From positions 1 to 9,585 of the forward strand of contig CAJTZH010000092.1 in the NCBI GenBank assembly GCA_910584325.1: a stretch of 9,585 bases of DNA, written 5' to 3'. Below are positions 1 to 6,766 of this stretch, in pieces; the first letter of the stretch is position 1, and every line of letters starts with the position of its first letter. A program made the position numbers and the translations under genes. The stretch is from an uncultured Lachnospiraceae bacterium (GTDB lineage: Bacteria > Bacillota > Clostridia > Lachnospirales > Lachnospiraceae). Under the pieces are notes generated by a model, which worked only from the letters and a program-made list of their open reading frames with translations, made no database searches and was not told the DNA's origin.

Positions 1-345
1 TACGAGACGGAGGAACTAAAAGGGCAGGACAGGCTGTATATGGACGACCTGCCTGCATTAAAAGAAGAGGAGCAGGAGTTTATTACGGGCGAGGTCATCG
101 CGACAAGGGAAAACCTATCGCAGATTGATTCCATGATAGATGAGAAAACATCCGGCTGGAATTTAGGACGAATCGGCAAAGTGGAACTGACGATTTTGCG
201 GCTGGCAGTATATGAGATGTTGTTTGACGATACGATTCCCGAGAATGTGGCGATTAACGAGGCGGTGGAACTTGCCAAAAAATATGGCGGAGACGACTCA
301 TATGCGTTTGTGAACGGCGTATTGTCAAAGTTTGTAAAGAATTAA
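1..345 (+). CDS. nusB: NusB, transcription antitermination factor (3' part)
   Basis: The reading frame is open from base 1 to TAA at 343-345, giving 114 residues, so the gene begins upstream of the window and any ATG inside it (for example at 40) is internal. NusB is a small all-helical RNA-binding protein that joins NusE (S10) on boxA RNA and helps transcription through rRNA operons. The visible part carries the family C-terminal helices: the WNLGRIGKVELTILRLAVYE segment, then IPENVAINEAVELAKKYGG, and the terminal SYAFVNGVLSKF helix. The N-terminal RNA-binding helices are off the window. An acidic, Glu-rich stretch lies near residues 14-31. It is followed 23 nt later by xseA, the usual Firmicutes neighbour. 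The call is secure; the full length is unknown. Confidence 0.94.
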   Translation, partial: YETEELKGQDRLYMDDLPALKEEEQEFITGEVIATRENLSQIDSMIDEKTSGWNLGRIGKVELTILRLAVYEMLFDDTIPENVAINEAVELAKKYGGDDSYAFVNGVLSKFVKN

Positions 346-368
346 TTCAGAAACGGAAAAATAAGCGT

Positions 369-1580
369 ATGGCAGGAGTATATTCGGTAGGACAGGTCAA
401 TACTTATATCAAGAATATGTTTACACAGGATATTCTTTTAAACCGCCTGTCGGTAAAAGGAGAAGTTTCCAATTGTAAGTATCATGCGTCCGGTCATATT
501 TATTTTACGCTAAAGGATGGAAGCGGAACGCTTTCCGCCGTGATGTTTGCGGGGAATCGTTCGGGACTTGCATTTCGCATGACGGACGGACAGCAGGTAG
601 TTGTAACCGGCAGTATCAGCGTGTACGAGCGGGACGGCAAGTACCAGCTGTATGCGTCTAAGATTGTTCCCGACGGAACGGGAGATTTGTTCCTGCGCTA
701 CCAGCAGTTAAAGAACGAGCTTGAAGAGATGGGAATGTTTGCGCCTGAGTACAAGAAACCGATACCGTTATACAGTAGAAGAGTCGGTATCGTGACGGCG
801 TCAACCGGGGCGGCGGTCAGAGATATTATGAATATTTCCGCAAGACGCAATCCGTATGTGCAGCTTATTTTATATCCCGCCATTGTACAGGGAGAATATG
901 CCGTACCATCGATTGTCAAGGGGATTTTGACGCTTGACGCGTACGGCGTGGACGTGATTATCGCAGGCAGAGGCGGCGGCTCCATAGAAGATTTGTGGGC
1001 GTTTAACGAGGAAGCCGTAGCCAGAGCGATTTTTGAATGTAATACGCCGATTATCTCGGCAGTAGGACATGAGACGGATTATACGATAGCTGATTTTGTT
1101 TCAGATTTGCGGGCGCCGACGCCGTCAGCAGCGGCGGAGCTTGCCGTCTGCGATATCAGGGAGCTTGACAGGCGGATTTCACAGTACGGCGGCGCGCTAT
1201 TTTCGGCAATGGAAAACAGGATTGCCGGCTGTCGGGAACGCCTGAAAGAATATGAACTTCATTTTAAGTATCTGAACCCGGTTAATGTACTGCGGGAGAG
1301 AAGACAAAGAATCATTGACTGTGAGGAGAAACTGCATTCTCTTATGCAGGCGGTTATCGCACAGAAGAGACATGAACTTGCCGTTTACTGCGAACGGTTA
1401 AACGGCGTGTCGCCGCTAAAGCGGATTTTAGCAGGATACGGATATATTGAGGATATGCAGGGAAACGGAATCAAAAGCATCCGTCAGGTTAAGGAGCAGG
1501 ATTTGTTTCTGGTGCATCTGGTGGACGGCGTTATCGAAAGCCGTGTAGAAAAGACGGTGGAAAAAAATATAACGCCGTAA
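369..1580 (+). CDS. xseA: Exodeoxyribonuclease VII large subunit
   Basis: This is the catalytic subunit of exonuclease VII, which degrades single-stranded DNA from both ends to short oligonucleotides in the cytoplasm, together with XseB. It has 403 residues. Residues 1-100 form the OB-fold (SVGQVNTYIKNMF, VKGEVSNCKYHASGHIYFTLK). The nuclease domain follows, with VGIVTASTGAAVRDI near 139-153, the Gly-rich GRGGGSIEDLWAFNEE at 200-215, and SAVGHETDYTIADF with DLRAPTPSAAAE up to about 257. Residues 260-350 look helical or coiled-coil, for XseB binding, and the tail SPLKRILAGYGYIED to VDGVIESRVEK is the usual small C-terminal domain. It is shorter than the E. coli (456) and B. subtilis (about 448) proteins, mainly in the helical part. 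The Shine-Dalgarno match is weak (GGA at 355-357). xseB starts 20 nt after its stop. Confidence 0.97.
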   Translation: MAGVYSVGQVNTYIKNMFTQDILLNRLSVKGEVSNCKYHASGHIYFTLKDGSGTLSAVMFAGNRSGLAFRMTDGQQVVVTGSISVYERDGKYQLYASKIVPDGTGDLFLRYQQLKNELEEMGMFAPEYKKPIPLYSRRVGIVTASTGAAVRDIMNISARRNPYVQLILYPAIVQGEYAVPSIVKGILTLDAYGVDVIIAGRGGGSIEDLWAFNEEAVARAIFECNTPIISAVGHETDYTIADFVSDLRAPTPSAAAELAVCDIRELDRRISQYGGALFSAMENRIAGCRERLKEYELHFKYLNPVNVLRERRQRIIDCEEKLHSLMQAVIAQKRHELAVYCERLNGVSPLKRILAGYGYIEDMQGNGIKSIRQVKEQDLFLVHLVDGVIESRVEKTVEKNITP

Positions 1581-1590
1581 CTGCTTTGTG

Positions 1591-1597
1591 GGAGGAG
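1591..1597 (+). promoter_or_regulatory. Shine-Dalgarno site that sets the xseB start
   Basis: GGAGGAG lies 3 nt before ATG 1601 (the GGAGG core is 5 nt away). It selects ATG 1601 as the xseB start and rules out the in-frame TTG at 1586, which lies upstream of this site and would translate through it. Confidence 0.8.
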
Positions 1598-1600
1598 CAT

Positions 1601-1807
1601 ATGGCAAAACAGGCAGGAATTGAAGAAAATTTTGAAAAACTGGATGAGATTATTGCGGCGCTTGAGGGGGCGGATGTTACCCTGGAGCAGTCTTTCAAGA
1701 TGTATAACGAGGGTATAAAACTTGTCAAAAGCTGTAACGCGCAGCTTGACAAGGTAGAAAAGCAGATGATTATTCTGGGAGAGCATGGGGAAGATGATGG
1801 AATTTGA
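1601..1807 (+). CDS. xseB: Exodeoxyribonuclease VII small subunit
   Basis: This is the small helical subunit that binds the helical arm of XseA to form exonuclease VII. The protein is 68 residues and starts MAKQAGIEENFEKL. It shows the family pattern FEKLDEIIAALEGADVTLEQ followed by a second helix, MYNEGIKLVKSCNAQLDKVE, which is the two-helix hairpin of XseB. The ATG at 1601 follows a strong GGAGGAG site. An in-frame TTG at 1586 would add five residues (MWEEH) without a ribosome site of its own, so I reject it. The length is normal for the family (about 60-80). Its 3' end overlaps the start of ispA by about 11 nt in another frame, suggesting coupled translation. Confidence 0.96.
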   Translation: MAKQAGIEENFEKLDEIIAALEGADVTLEQSFKMYNEGIKLVKSCNAQLDKVEKQMIILGEHGEDDGI

Positions 1808-2708
1808 TAAGATGCTTTCGGCAAAAACTGCCGAAATAGAGGAGATTTTAGACAGATTTCTTCCAAAGCAGGAAGGTCTGCAGCAGCCGGTTATGGAGAC
1901 GATGAAGTACAGCGTCAAGGCGGGAGGTAAAAGAATCCGTCCTCTTCTTATGCAGGAGACGTTCTTGATGTTTTCGGGCGAGGGAGAGATTATATGTCCA
2001 TTTATGGCGGCAATGGAATTTTTGCATACCTATTCGCTTGTACACGATGATTTGCCGGCAATGGATAATGATGAATACCGCCGGGGAAGAAAAACGACGT
2101 GGAAGGTATACGGCGAAGGAATGGGAGTTCTATGTGGAGACGCTCTGTTAAACTATGCCTACGAGACTGCCGCAGGCGCTTTTTTACAGGCACAGACGAA
2201 GGAGGCGTATGAGAACATATCCCATGCGCTTAGAGTGTTTATGCACAAAGCCGGTATTTACGGGATGATTGGCGGACAGGTTGTTGATGTCCTTGGAGAC
2301 GGAAAAGACATTGACAGCGATACGCTGGATTTTGTTTTTAAATTAAAGACGGGCGCACTTTTAGAGGCGTCACTGATGATTGGCGCAATTCTTGCAGGCG
2401 CGGACGAAGACGCTGTGCGGACCTTGGAAGATATCGGAAGAAATATCGGAATGGCATTTCAGATTCAGGATGATATTCTTGACGTTGTGGGAAATACCGA
2501 CGAGCTGGGAAAACAGGTTCACAGCGACGAGAAAAATCATAAGACGACGTATGTGACGCTTTACGGTTTAGAGCGGGCGCGCGGGGATGTAAAGAACTAT
2601 ACGCAGGCGGCGATGGACGAGCTTATGTCATTGAAAGAAAAAAAAGCGCCCGGCGGTACGGAATTTTTTGAGGAAGTACTGCGGATGCTGGTATACAGAA
2701 CAAAATAA
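1797..2708 (+). CDS. ispA: Farnesyl diphosphate synthase / polyprenyl synthetase (IspA type)
   Basis: A soluble trans-prenyltransferase that condenses isopentenyl diphosphate with dimethylallyl and geranyl diphosphate to make farnesyl diphosphate, the precursor of undecaprenyl carriers and quinone tails. From ATG 1797 it has 303 residues, close to the family norm. Visible motifs are KAGGKRIRPLL (41-51), the first Asp-rich motif DDLPAMD (84-90) with the four-residue spacing of bacterial type II FPP synthases, RRGRKTTW (95-102), GDALLNYA (114-121), KTGALLEAS (184-192), and the second Asp-rich motif DDILD (225-229) followed by GK and DEKNHKTTY. Starts at 1785, 1794 and 1797 share the frame; 1797 has GGGG at 1787-1790 at good spacing and gives the typical MEFDK start. 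Chain length cannot be proved from sequence; geranyl or geranylgeranyl products remain possible. An A8 run at 2638-2645 does not break the frame. Confidence 0.95.
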   Translation: MEFDKMLSAKTAEIEEILDRFLPKQEGLQQPVMETMKYSVKAGGKRIRPLLMQETFLMFSGEGEIICPFMAAMEFLHTYSLVHDDLPAMDNDEYRRGRKTTWKVYGEGMGVLCGDALLNYAYETAAGAFLQAQTKEAYENISHALRVFMHKAGIYGMIGGQVVDVLGDGKDIDSDTLDFVFKLKTGALLEASLMIGAILAGADEDAVRTLEDIGRNIGMAFQIQDDILDVVGNTDELGKQVHSDEKNHKTTYVTLYGLERARGDVKNYTQAAMDELMSLKEKKAPGGTEFFEEVLRMLVYRTK

Positions 2709-2726
2709 AACAGGCTGGTTTATGAT

Positions 2727-4592
2727 ATGATTCTTGATGAAATAAATGAGACAGGCGACATAAAGAAGATAAATCCTGCGCAGTATGCAGAACTGGCAGG
2801 GGAAATCAGACATTTTTTAATAGAAAAAATCAGTAAGACGGGCGGGCATCTTGCCTCGAATCTTGGTGTGGTGGAACTGACCATGGCGATGCATCTGTCT
2901 TTTGATATTCCAAATGATAAAATCATATGGGATGTCGGGCATCAGTCGTATACCCATAAGATTTTGACGGGCAGGAAAGATGGCTTTGACGAGCTGCGCA
3001 AATTCGGAGGAATGAGCGGTTTTCCGAAAAGACGGGAGAGCGATACGGACGTTTTTGATACGGGACACAGCTCGACATCTATTTCAGCGGGACTTGGCTA
3101 TGTCCACGCCAGAGAATTAAACGGCGAAAATTACAGCGTCGTTTCGGTTATCGGCGACGGCGCGCTGACTGGCGGAATGGCATTGGAGGCAATTAATAAC
3201 GCGTCCAATCTCAAATCGAATTTTATTATTGTTTTGAATGATAATAATATGTCCATTTCAAGAAATGTAGGCGCGATTTCCAATATGCTTAACGAAATCC
3301 GTACCGATGAAAAGTATGTGGATATGAAGGAAAATGTCAAAGATAAGCTGTCGCAGATTCCGCAGTTTGGCGACAAGATGGTTTCCAAAATTAAAAAGAC
3401 GAAAAGTAATATCAAACATTTTTTTATTCCGGGCATGAATTATGAGGATATGGGCATTACCTATCTTGGACCGATTGACGGACATGATATCGACAGGCTT
3501 TTAAAGGCGTTTAAGACAGCGAAGAGAGTCAAGCACGGCGTCATTTTGCATGTGGTGACCAAGAAAGGAAAAGGATATAAATACGCGGAAAAAAATCCGG
3601 GAAATTATCACGGAGTCAATCCGTTTAACGTAAAGACAGGAAAAGATTTGCAGAAATCAGCGGAAAAAACGTTTACCGGCGTATTTTCCGATACCATGTT
3701 AAACCTTTCGGATAAAGATGACAAAATCGTGGCGATTTCCGCGGCAATGCCGGATGGAACGGGACTTTCGGAGTTTGCGAAAACATACCCTTCGCGATTT
3801 TTCGATGTGGGCATTGCGGAGGAACATGCTGTAACGTTTGCGGCCGGACTTGCGGCGGGAGGATTAAAGCCGGTTGTGGCAATTTATTCCTCGTTTTTGC
3901 AGCGTGCGTACGACCAGATTCTTCATGATGTCTGTATCCAGAAACTCCCGGTTATTTTTGCGATAGACCGGGCGGGACTTGTCGGAAGCGACGGGGAGAC
4001 GCATCAGGGAATTTTTGATTTGTCTTATTTAAGCTGTATTCCCAATATGACGGTGATGGCGCCAAAAAACGGAGCGGAACTTACACAGATGCTTACGCAG
4101 GCACTTTCCTACGGCTGTCCTGTGGCACTGCGGTATCCGCGTGGGACATCCGTGTTGTGTCAGGGAGAAAAGTGTGAGCCTATCGTTTATGGCAGGGGTG
4201 AAATTCTACGAAGAAAAACGAAAACGGCGATTCTGGCAGTAGGAAATATGGTGGAGACGGCGCTTTATATCAGTGATTTGCTGGGAAAAGAGGGTATCGG
4301 AATTACCGTTGCCAATATGCGGTTCGTAAAACCGATTGACGAGCGTCTGATTGACGAATTGACAGAAGAGCATGAGCTTATCATTACGATGGAAGAAAAT
4401 GTGCGCACGGGCGGTTTTGGCGACGCGGTGCTGCGGTACATAAACGATTCACACCCTGACAGAAGGGTGATAAATTTTGCGCTTCCCGACGATTATGTGG
4501 AGCATGGGAGCGTAGCGATTCTCCGTAAAGAAACAGGAATCGACAGGGAGATTATAACAGAACGGATAAGAAAAGAAGTGTGTGGTCAATGA
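2727..4592 (+). CDS. dxs: 1-deoxy-D-xylulose-5-phosphate synthase
   Basis: This thiamin-diphosphate enzyme joins pyruvate and glyceraldehyde 3-phosphate to form DXP, releasing CO2: the first step of the MEP isoprenoid pathway and a branch to thiamin and pyridoxal. At 621 residues it matches E. coli Dxs (620). The N-terminal domain has GGHLASNLGVVELT (39-52), DVGHQSYTHKILTGR (69-83), GHSSTSISAG (113-122) and the ThDP/metal motif GDGALTGG with the paired Asn at about 172 (NDNNMS). The middle transketolase-like domain has DVGIAEEHAVTFAAG, where Glu 365 is the likely cofactor-activating residue, and DRAGLVGSDGETHQG (414-428). The C-terminal domain has MEENVRTGGFGDAVLR. It begins 18 nt after ispA, in the same frame but behind a TAA. 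Its Shine-Dalgarno match is poor (AGG at 2712-2714), so coupling to ispA is plausible. It overlaps tlyA by ATGA. Confidence 0.98.
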   Translation: MILDEINETGDIKKINPAQYAELAGEIRHFLIEKISKTGGHLASNLGVVELTMAMHLSFDIPNDKIIWDVGHQSYTHKILTGRKDGFDELRKFGGMSGFPKRRESDTDVFDTGHSSTSISAGLGYVHARELNGENYSVVSVIGDGALTGGMALEAINNASNLKSNFIIVLNDNNMSISRNVGAISNMLNEIRTDEKYVDMKENVKDKLSQIPQFGDKMVSKIKKTKSNIKHFFIPGMNYEDMGITYLGPIDGHDIDRLLKAFKTAKRVKHGVILHVVTKKGKGYKYAEKNPGNYHGVNPFNVKTGKDLQKSAEKTFTGVFSDTMLNLSDKDDKIVAISAAMPDGTGLSEFAKTYPSRFFDVGIAEEHAVTFAAGLAAGGLKPVVAIYSSFLQRAYDQILHDVCIQKLPVIFAIDRAGLVGSDGETHQGIFDLSYLSCIPNMTVMAPKNGAELTQMLTQALSYGCPVALRYPRGTSVLCQGEKCEPIVYGRGEILRRKTKTAILAVGNMVETALYISDLLGKEGIGITVANMRFVKPIDERLIDELTEEHELIITMEENVRTGGFGDAVLRYINDSHPDRRVINFALPDDYVEHGSVAILRKETGIDREIITERIRKEVCGQ

Positions 4593-5392
4593 AAGAACGA
4601 TTGGATGTTTTATTGGTAAACGGCGGATTTGCTCCTTCCAGAGAGAAGGCGAAAGCGATTATCATGTCGGGGTGCGTTTATGTGAACGGGCAGAAAGAGG
4701 ACAAAGCAGGAAGTACCTTTGACGAAAAGGTGGAGATAGAAGTGCGGGGCGCAGCGCTGAAATATGTGAGCAGGGGCGGGCTGAAACTGGAAAAAGCAAT
4801 GGATAATTTTGATATTACGCTGCAGGACAAGGTGTGTATGGATGTCGGCGCCTCGACCGGAGGGTTTACGGACTGTATGCTGCAAAACGGCGCGGCGAAG
4901 GTTTATTCCATTGATGTAGGGCATGGGCAGCTTGCCTGGAAACTGCGGCAGGACAAACGTGTTGTCTGTATGGAGAAAACGAATATCCGCTATGTCGTGC
5001 CGGAGGATCTTGAGGAAAAAGCAGCGTTTGCCAGTATTGACGTTTCGTTTATTTCGCTGACGAAAGTACTGCCTGCGGTGAAGGAGCTTCTGACACAGGA
5101 CGGGCAGATTTGCTGTCTTATTAAGCCGCAGTTTGAGGCAGGCAGGGAACAGGTCGGAAAAAAAGGCGTTGTGCGCGATAAGAAGGTACATGAGGAAGTC
5201 ATTGAAACCGTCTGTAGTTTCGCGTCGTCAATCGGACTGGAACTTCTGAATCTGGAATTTTCACCGATTAAGGGACCGGAAGGCAATATTGAGTATCTGC
5301 TTCATTTACAGAACCGGGCGGACGGAGGGATAAAGTCTTCCATGCCGTTTATTATTCATGAAATTGTTGAAAAAGCACATGAAGTATTGTAA
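4589..5392 (+). CDS. tlyA: TlyA family rRNA 2'-O-methyltransferase
   Basis: TlyA proteins use SAM to methylate the 2'-O of cytidines in 23S rRNA, and in some species also 16S rRNA; loss gives capreomycin resistance in mycobacteria. Older annotation calls the family hemolysin. The protein has 267 residues. An S4 RNA-binding domain covers about 1-60 (RLDVLLVNGGFAPSREKAKA). The Rossmann methyltransferase domain follows, with the SAM motif DVGASTGGFTD (85-95). The likely catalytic tetrad, placed by comparison with mycobacterial TlyA, is K66 (in SRGGLKL), D151 (SIDVSFISL), K179 (LIKPQFE) and E235 (EGNIEYLL); all four are present. The start is ATG 4589, overlapping the dxs stop as ATGA. A GTG at 4580 would add MWS and fits the family less well. 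Which cytidines are modified cannot be read from the sequence. Confidence 0.95.
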   Translation: MKERLDVLLVNGGFAPSREKAKAIIMSGCVYVNGQKEDKAGSTFDEKVEIEVRGAALKYVSRGGLKLEKAMDNFDITLQDKVCMDVGASTGGFTDCMLQNGAAKVYSIDVGHGQLAWKLRQDKRVVCMEKTNIRYVVPEDLEEKAAFASIDVSFISLTKVLPAVKELLTQDGQICCLIKPQFEAGREQVGKKGVVRDKKVHEEVIETVCSFASSIGLELLNLEFSPIKGPEGNIEYLLHLQNRADGGIKSSMPFIIHEIVEKAHEVL

Positions 5393-5408
5393 AATAACGA
5401 TATATAAT
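5379..5408 (+). promoter_or_regulatory. Possible sigma-A promoter before nadK
   Basis: A perfect TATAAT lies at 5403-5408 in the 36-nt gap between tlyA and nadK. The best -35 at 18 bp spacing is ATGAAG (5379-5384), matching TTGACA at only three positions. Transcription would start near 5415, leaving a leader of about 14 nt that holds the nadK ribosome site AAGAGG (5416-5421). The gap is AT-rich, so a chance -10 match is possible. Confidence 0.35.
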
Positions 5409-5428
5409 GACTTATAAGAGGTAGTGGT

Positions 5429-6286
5429 ATGCATAAGTTTTATGTTGTGACAAACAAAGTAAAAGACCCGGATTTTTCCTTTACATACGAGATTGTCAAT
5501 TATCTGAAAGGCATGGGTATGGAATGTCTCTGTCAGGACAGGAATGAAGATTTGAAGTATACGAGGTTTCGGTATACGAACGCGGATAAGATTCCAAAAG
5601 ACGTGGACTGTATTATTGTACTCGGAGGCGACGGCACGTTAATACAGGCGTCTAGGGATTTAAACAAAAAGAAAATACCGATGCTCGGCGTCAATATCGG
5701 TACGCTGGGATTCTTAACGGACGTCGATAAGGAAAATATTTATGACGCCCTGTCTTCCATTATCAAAAAAGATTATGAGATAGACAGCAGGATGATGCTC
5801 CACGGCAGCGTATTCCGAAACGGCGAGATGATTTATGACAATACGGCGCTCAACGATATTGTAATTAACCGCTGCGGTACGTTAAAGGTTATTGATTTTG
5901 AAGTCTATGTAAACGGAGAATATCTGAATGCATATTCGGCGGACGGCGTTATTATCGCGACGGCGACCGGTTCGACGGCGTACAGTCTGTCGGCAGGCGG
6001 TCCGATTGTCCAGCCGAATGCGGAGATTATGATGATTACGCCAATTTGTCCGCACACGCTTAATAAGAGAAGCATTATTTTAAGCAGCGACGATACGATT
6101 GAGATTGTGATGAGCGACAATAAAGGACTGAAAGAGGAGCGTGTTGCTTCTTTTGATGGAGAGTTGTTCTGCAAGATGGTCACGGGAGACAGGATTATTA
6201 TACAGAAAGCAGATACGAAAGCGGATTTTATAAAGACAAGCAAATTAAGCTTTTTGCAGCTTATCAGTAAAAAGATGTACAGTTAA
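5429..6286 (+). CDS. nadK: NAD kinase
   Basis: NAD kinase phosphorylates NAD+ with ATP (or polyphosphate) to NADP+, the only route to the NADP pool. The cytoplasmic protein has 285 residues, normal for Gram-positive NadK. It shows the GGDGTL motif (66-71) with the likely catalytic Asp 68, the second nucleotide motif LNDIVINR (141-148; ND where many have NE), and the hallmark SADGVIIATATGSTAYSLSA (170-189), followed by GGP and ITPICPHTLNKRSIILS. The C-terminal part is the all-beta domain. ATG 5429 follows AAGAGG (5416-5421) at 7 nt. The gene starts 36 nt after tlyA and ends 14 nt before argR; a possible private promoter is listed separately. The NADPH link to the MEP genes upstream is an inference from pathway knowledge. 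Confidence 0.97.
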   Translation: MHKFYVVTNKVKDPDFSFTYEIVNYLKGMGMECLCQDRNEDLKYTRFRYTNADKIPKDVDCIIVLGGDGTLIQASRDLNKKKIPMLGVNIGTLGFLTDVDKENIYDALSSIIKKDYEIDSRMMLHGSVFRNGEMIYDNTALNDIVINRCGTLKVIDFEVYVNGEYLNAYSADGVIIATATGSTAYSLSAGGPIVQPNAEIMMITPICPHTLNKRSIILSSDDTIEIVMSDNKGLKEERVASFDGELFCKMVTGDRIIIQKADTKADFIKTSKLSFLQLISKKMYS

Positions 6287-6300
6287 TCAGGATTTGGGGA

Positions 6301-6756
6301 ATGAAAAAGAGTTTAAGACATAGTAAGATTATTGAATTGGTGGAAAAATATAATATTGAGACACAGGACGAGCTGGTGACCCGTCTCAATAATATGGGAT
6401 ATGATGTAACGCAGTCCACGGTTTCAAGAGATATCAGGGACTTAAATCTTACAAAAATCAGCGGCACGGGCGGAAAACAGAAATATACGTATTCCGGTAC
6501 GAATCAGGAGGGACTGAATGAAAAATATACCCGTGTTCTGCGGGATGGTTTTGTCAGTATGGATACGGCACCGGGACTTTTAGTCATTAAGACGGTTTCG
6601 GGGATGGCGATGGCAGTTGCGGCGGCAGTCGACGCAATGAGGCTTGACGGAATTATCGGTTCCATAGCGGGCGACGATACGATTATGTGTGCCGTGAAAA
6701 CGTCCGATGATGCAAGAAATGTGATGAGTGCTATTAATAAAGTGGTAAGGAGATAA
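6301..6756 (+). CDS. argR: Arginine repressor ArgR/AhrC
   Basis: ArgR is a hexameric, arginine-responsive DNA-binding protein that represses arginine synthesis and, in Bacillus-type bacteria, activates arginine catabolism. At 151 residues it matches AhrC (149). The N-terminal winged helix-turn-helix carries the recognition helix TQSTVSRDIRDL (37-48) with the invariant Ser-Arg pair (42-43). The C-terminal oligomerisation and arginine domain ends with GSIAGDDTI (120-128), whose two aspartates contact arginine in known structures. The usual PGxA(Q/N/H) helix start is replaced by SGMAM (100-104), discussed as a finding. ATG 6301 follows AGGA (6289-6292) at 8 nt. It lies directly before recN, as ahrC does in B. 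subtilis. I see no convincing ARG box at its own 5' end. Confidence 0.96.
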   Translation: MKKSLRHSKIIELVEKYNIETQDELVTRLNNMGYDVTQSTVSRDIRDLNLTKISGTGGKQKYTYSGTNQEGLNEKYTRVLRDGFVSMDTAPGLLVIKTVSGMAMAVAAAVDAMRLDGIIGSIAGDDTIMCAVKTSDDARNVMSAINKVVRR

Positions 6757-6766
6757 CAGGCAGTCT

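Noticed and set aside
1586..1600. Upstream TTG start for xseB
   Set aside because: The GGAGGAG ribosome site lies downstream of it and points to ATG 1601.
2638..2645. Run of eight A in ispA as a slippage or frameshift site
   Set aside because: The frame continues into a normal IspA C-terminus, and no alternative frame product is attractive.
2706..2729. ispA and dxs lie in the same frame, separated by one TAA and six codons, suggesting read-through or a split fusion
   Set aside because: Both proteins are full length with normal ends, and the same frame arises by chance one time in three.
4580..4588. Upstream GTG start for tlyA
   Set aside because: ATG 4589 gives the typical MKERLDVLLV start and an ATGA overlap with dxs.
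4610..5191. Long open frame on the minus strand opposite tlyA
   Set aside because: The plus-strand frame encodes a clear TlyA with all catalytic residues; the antisense product shows no recognisable domain and no ribosome site.
5923..5940. ARG-box-like palindrome TCTGAATGCATATTCGGC inside nadK, upstream of argR
   Set aside because: It encodes the highly conserved YLNAYSADG region, matches the box only partly, and sits about 360 bp before argR.
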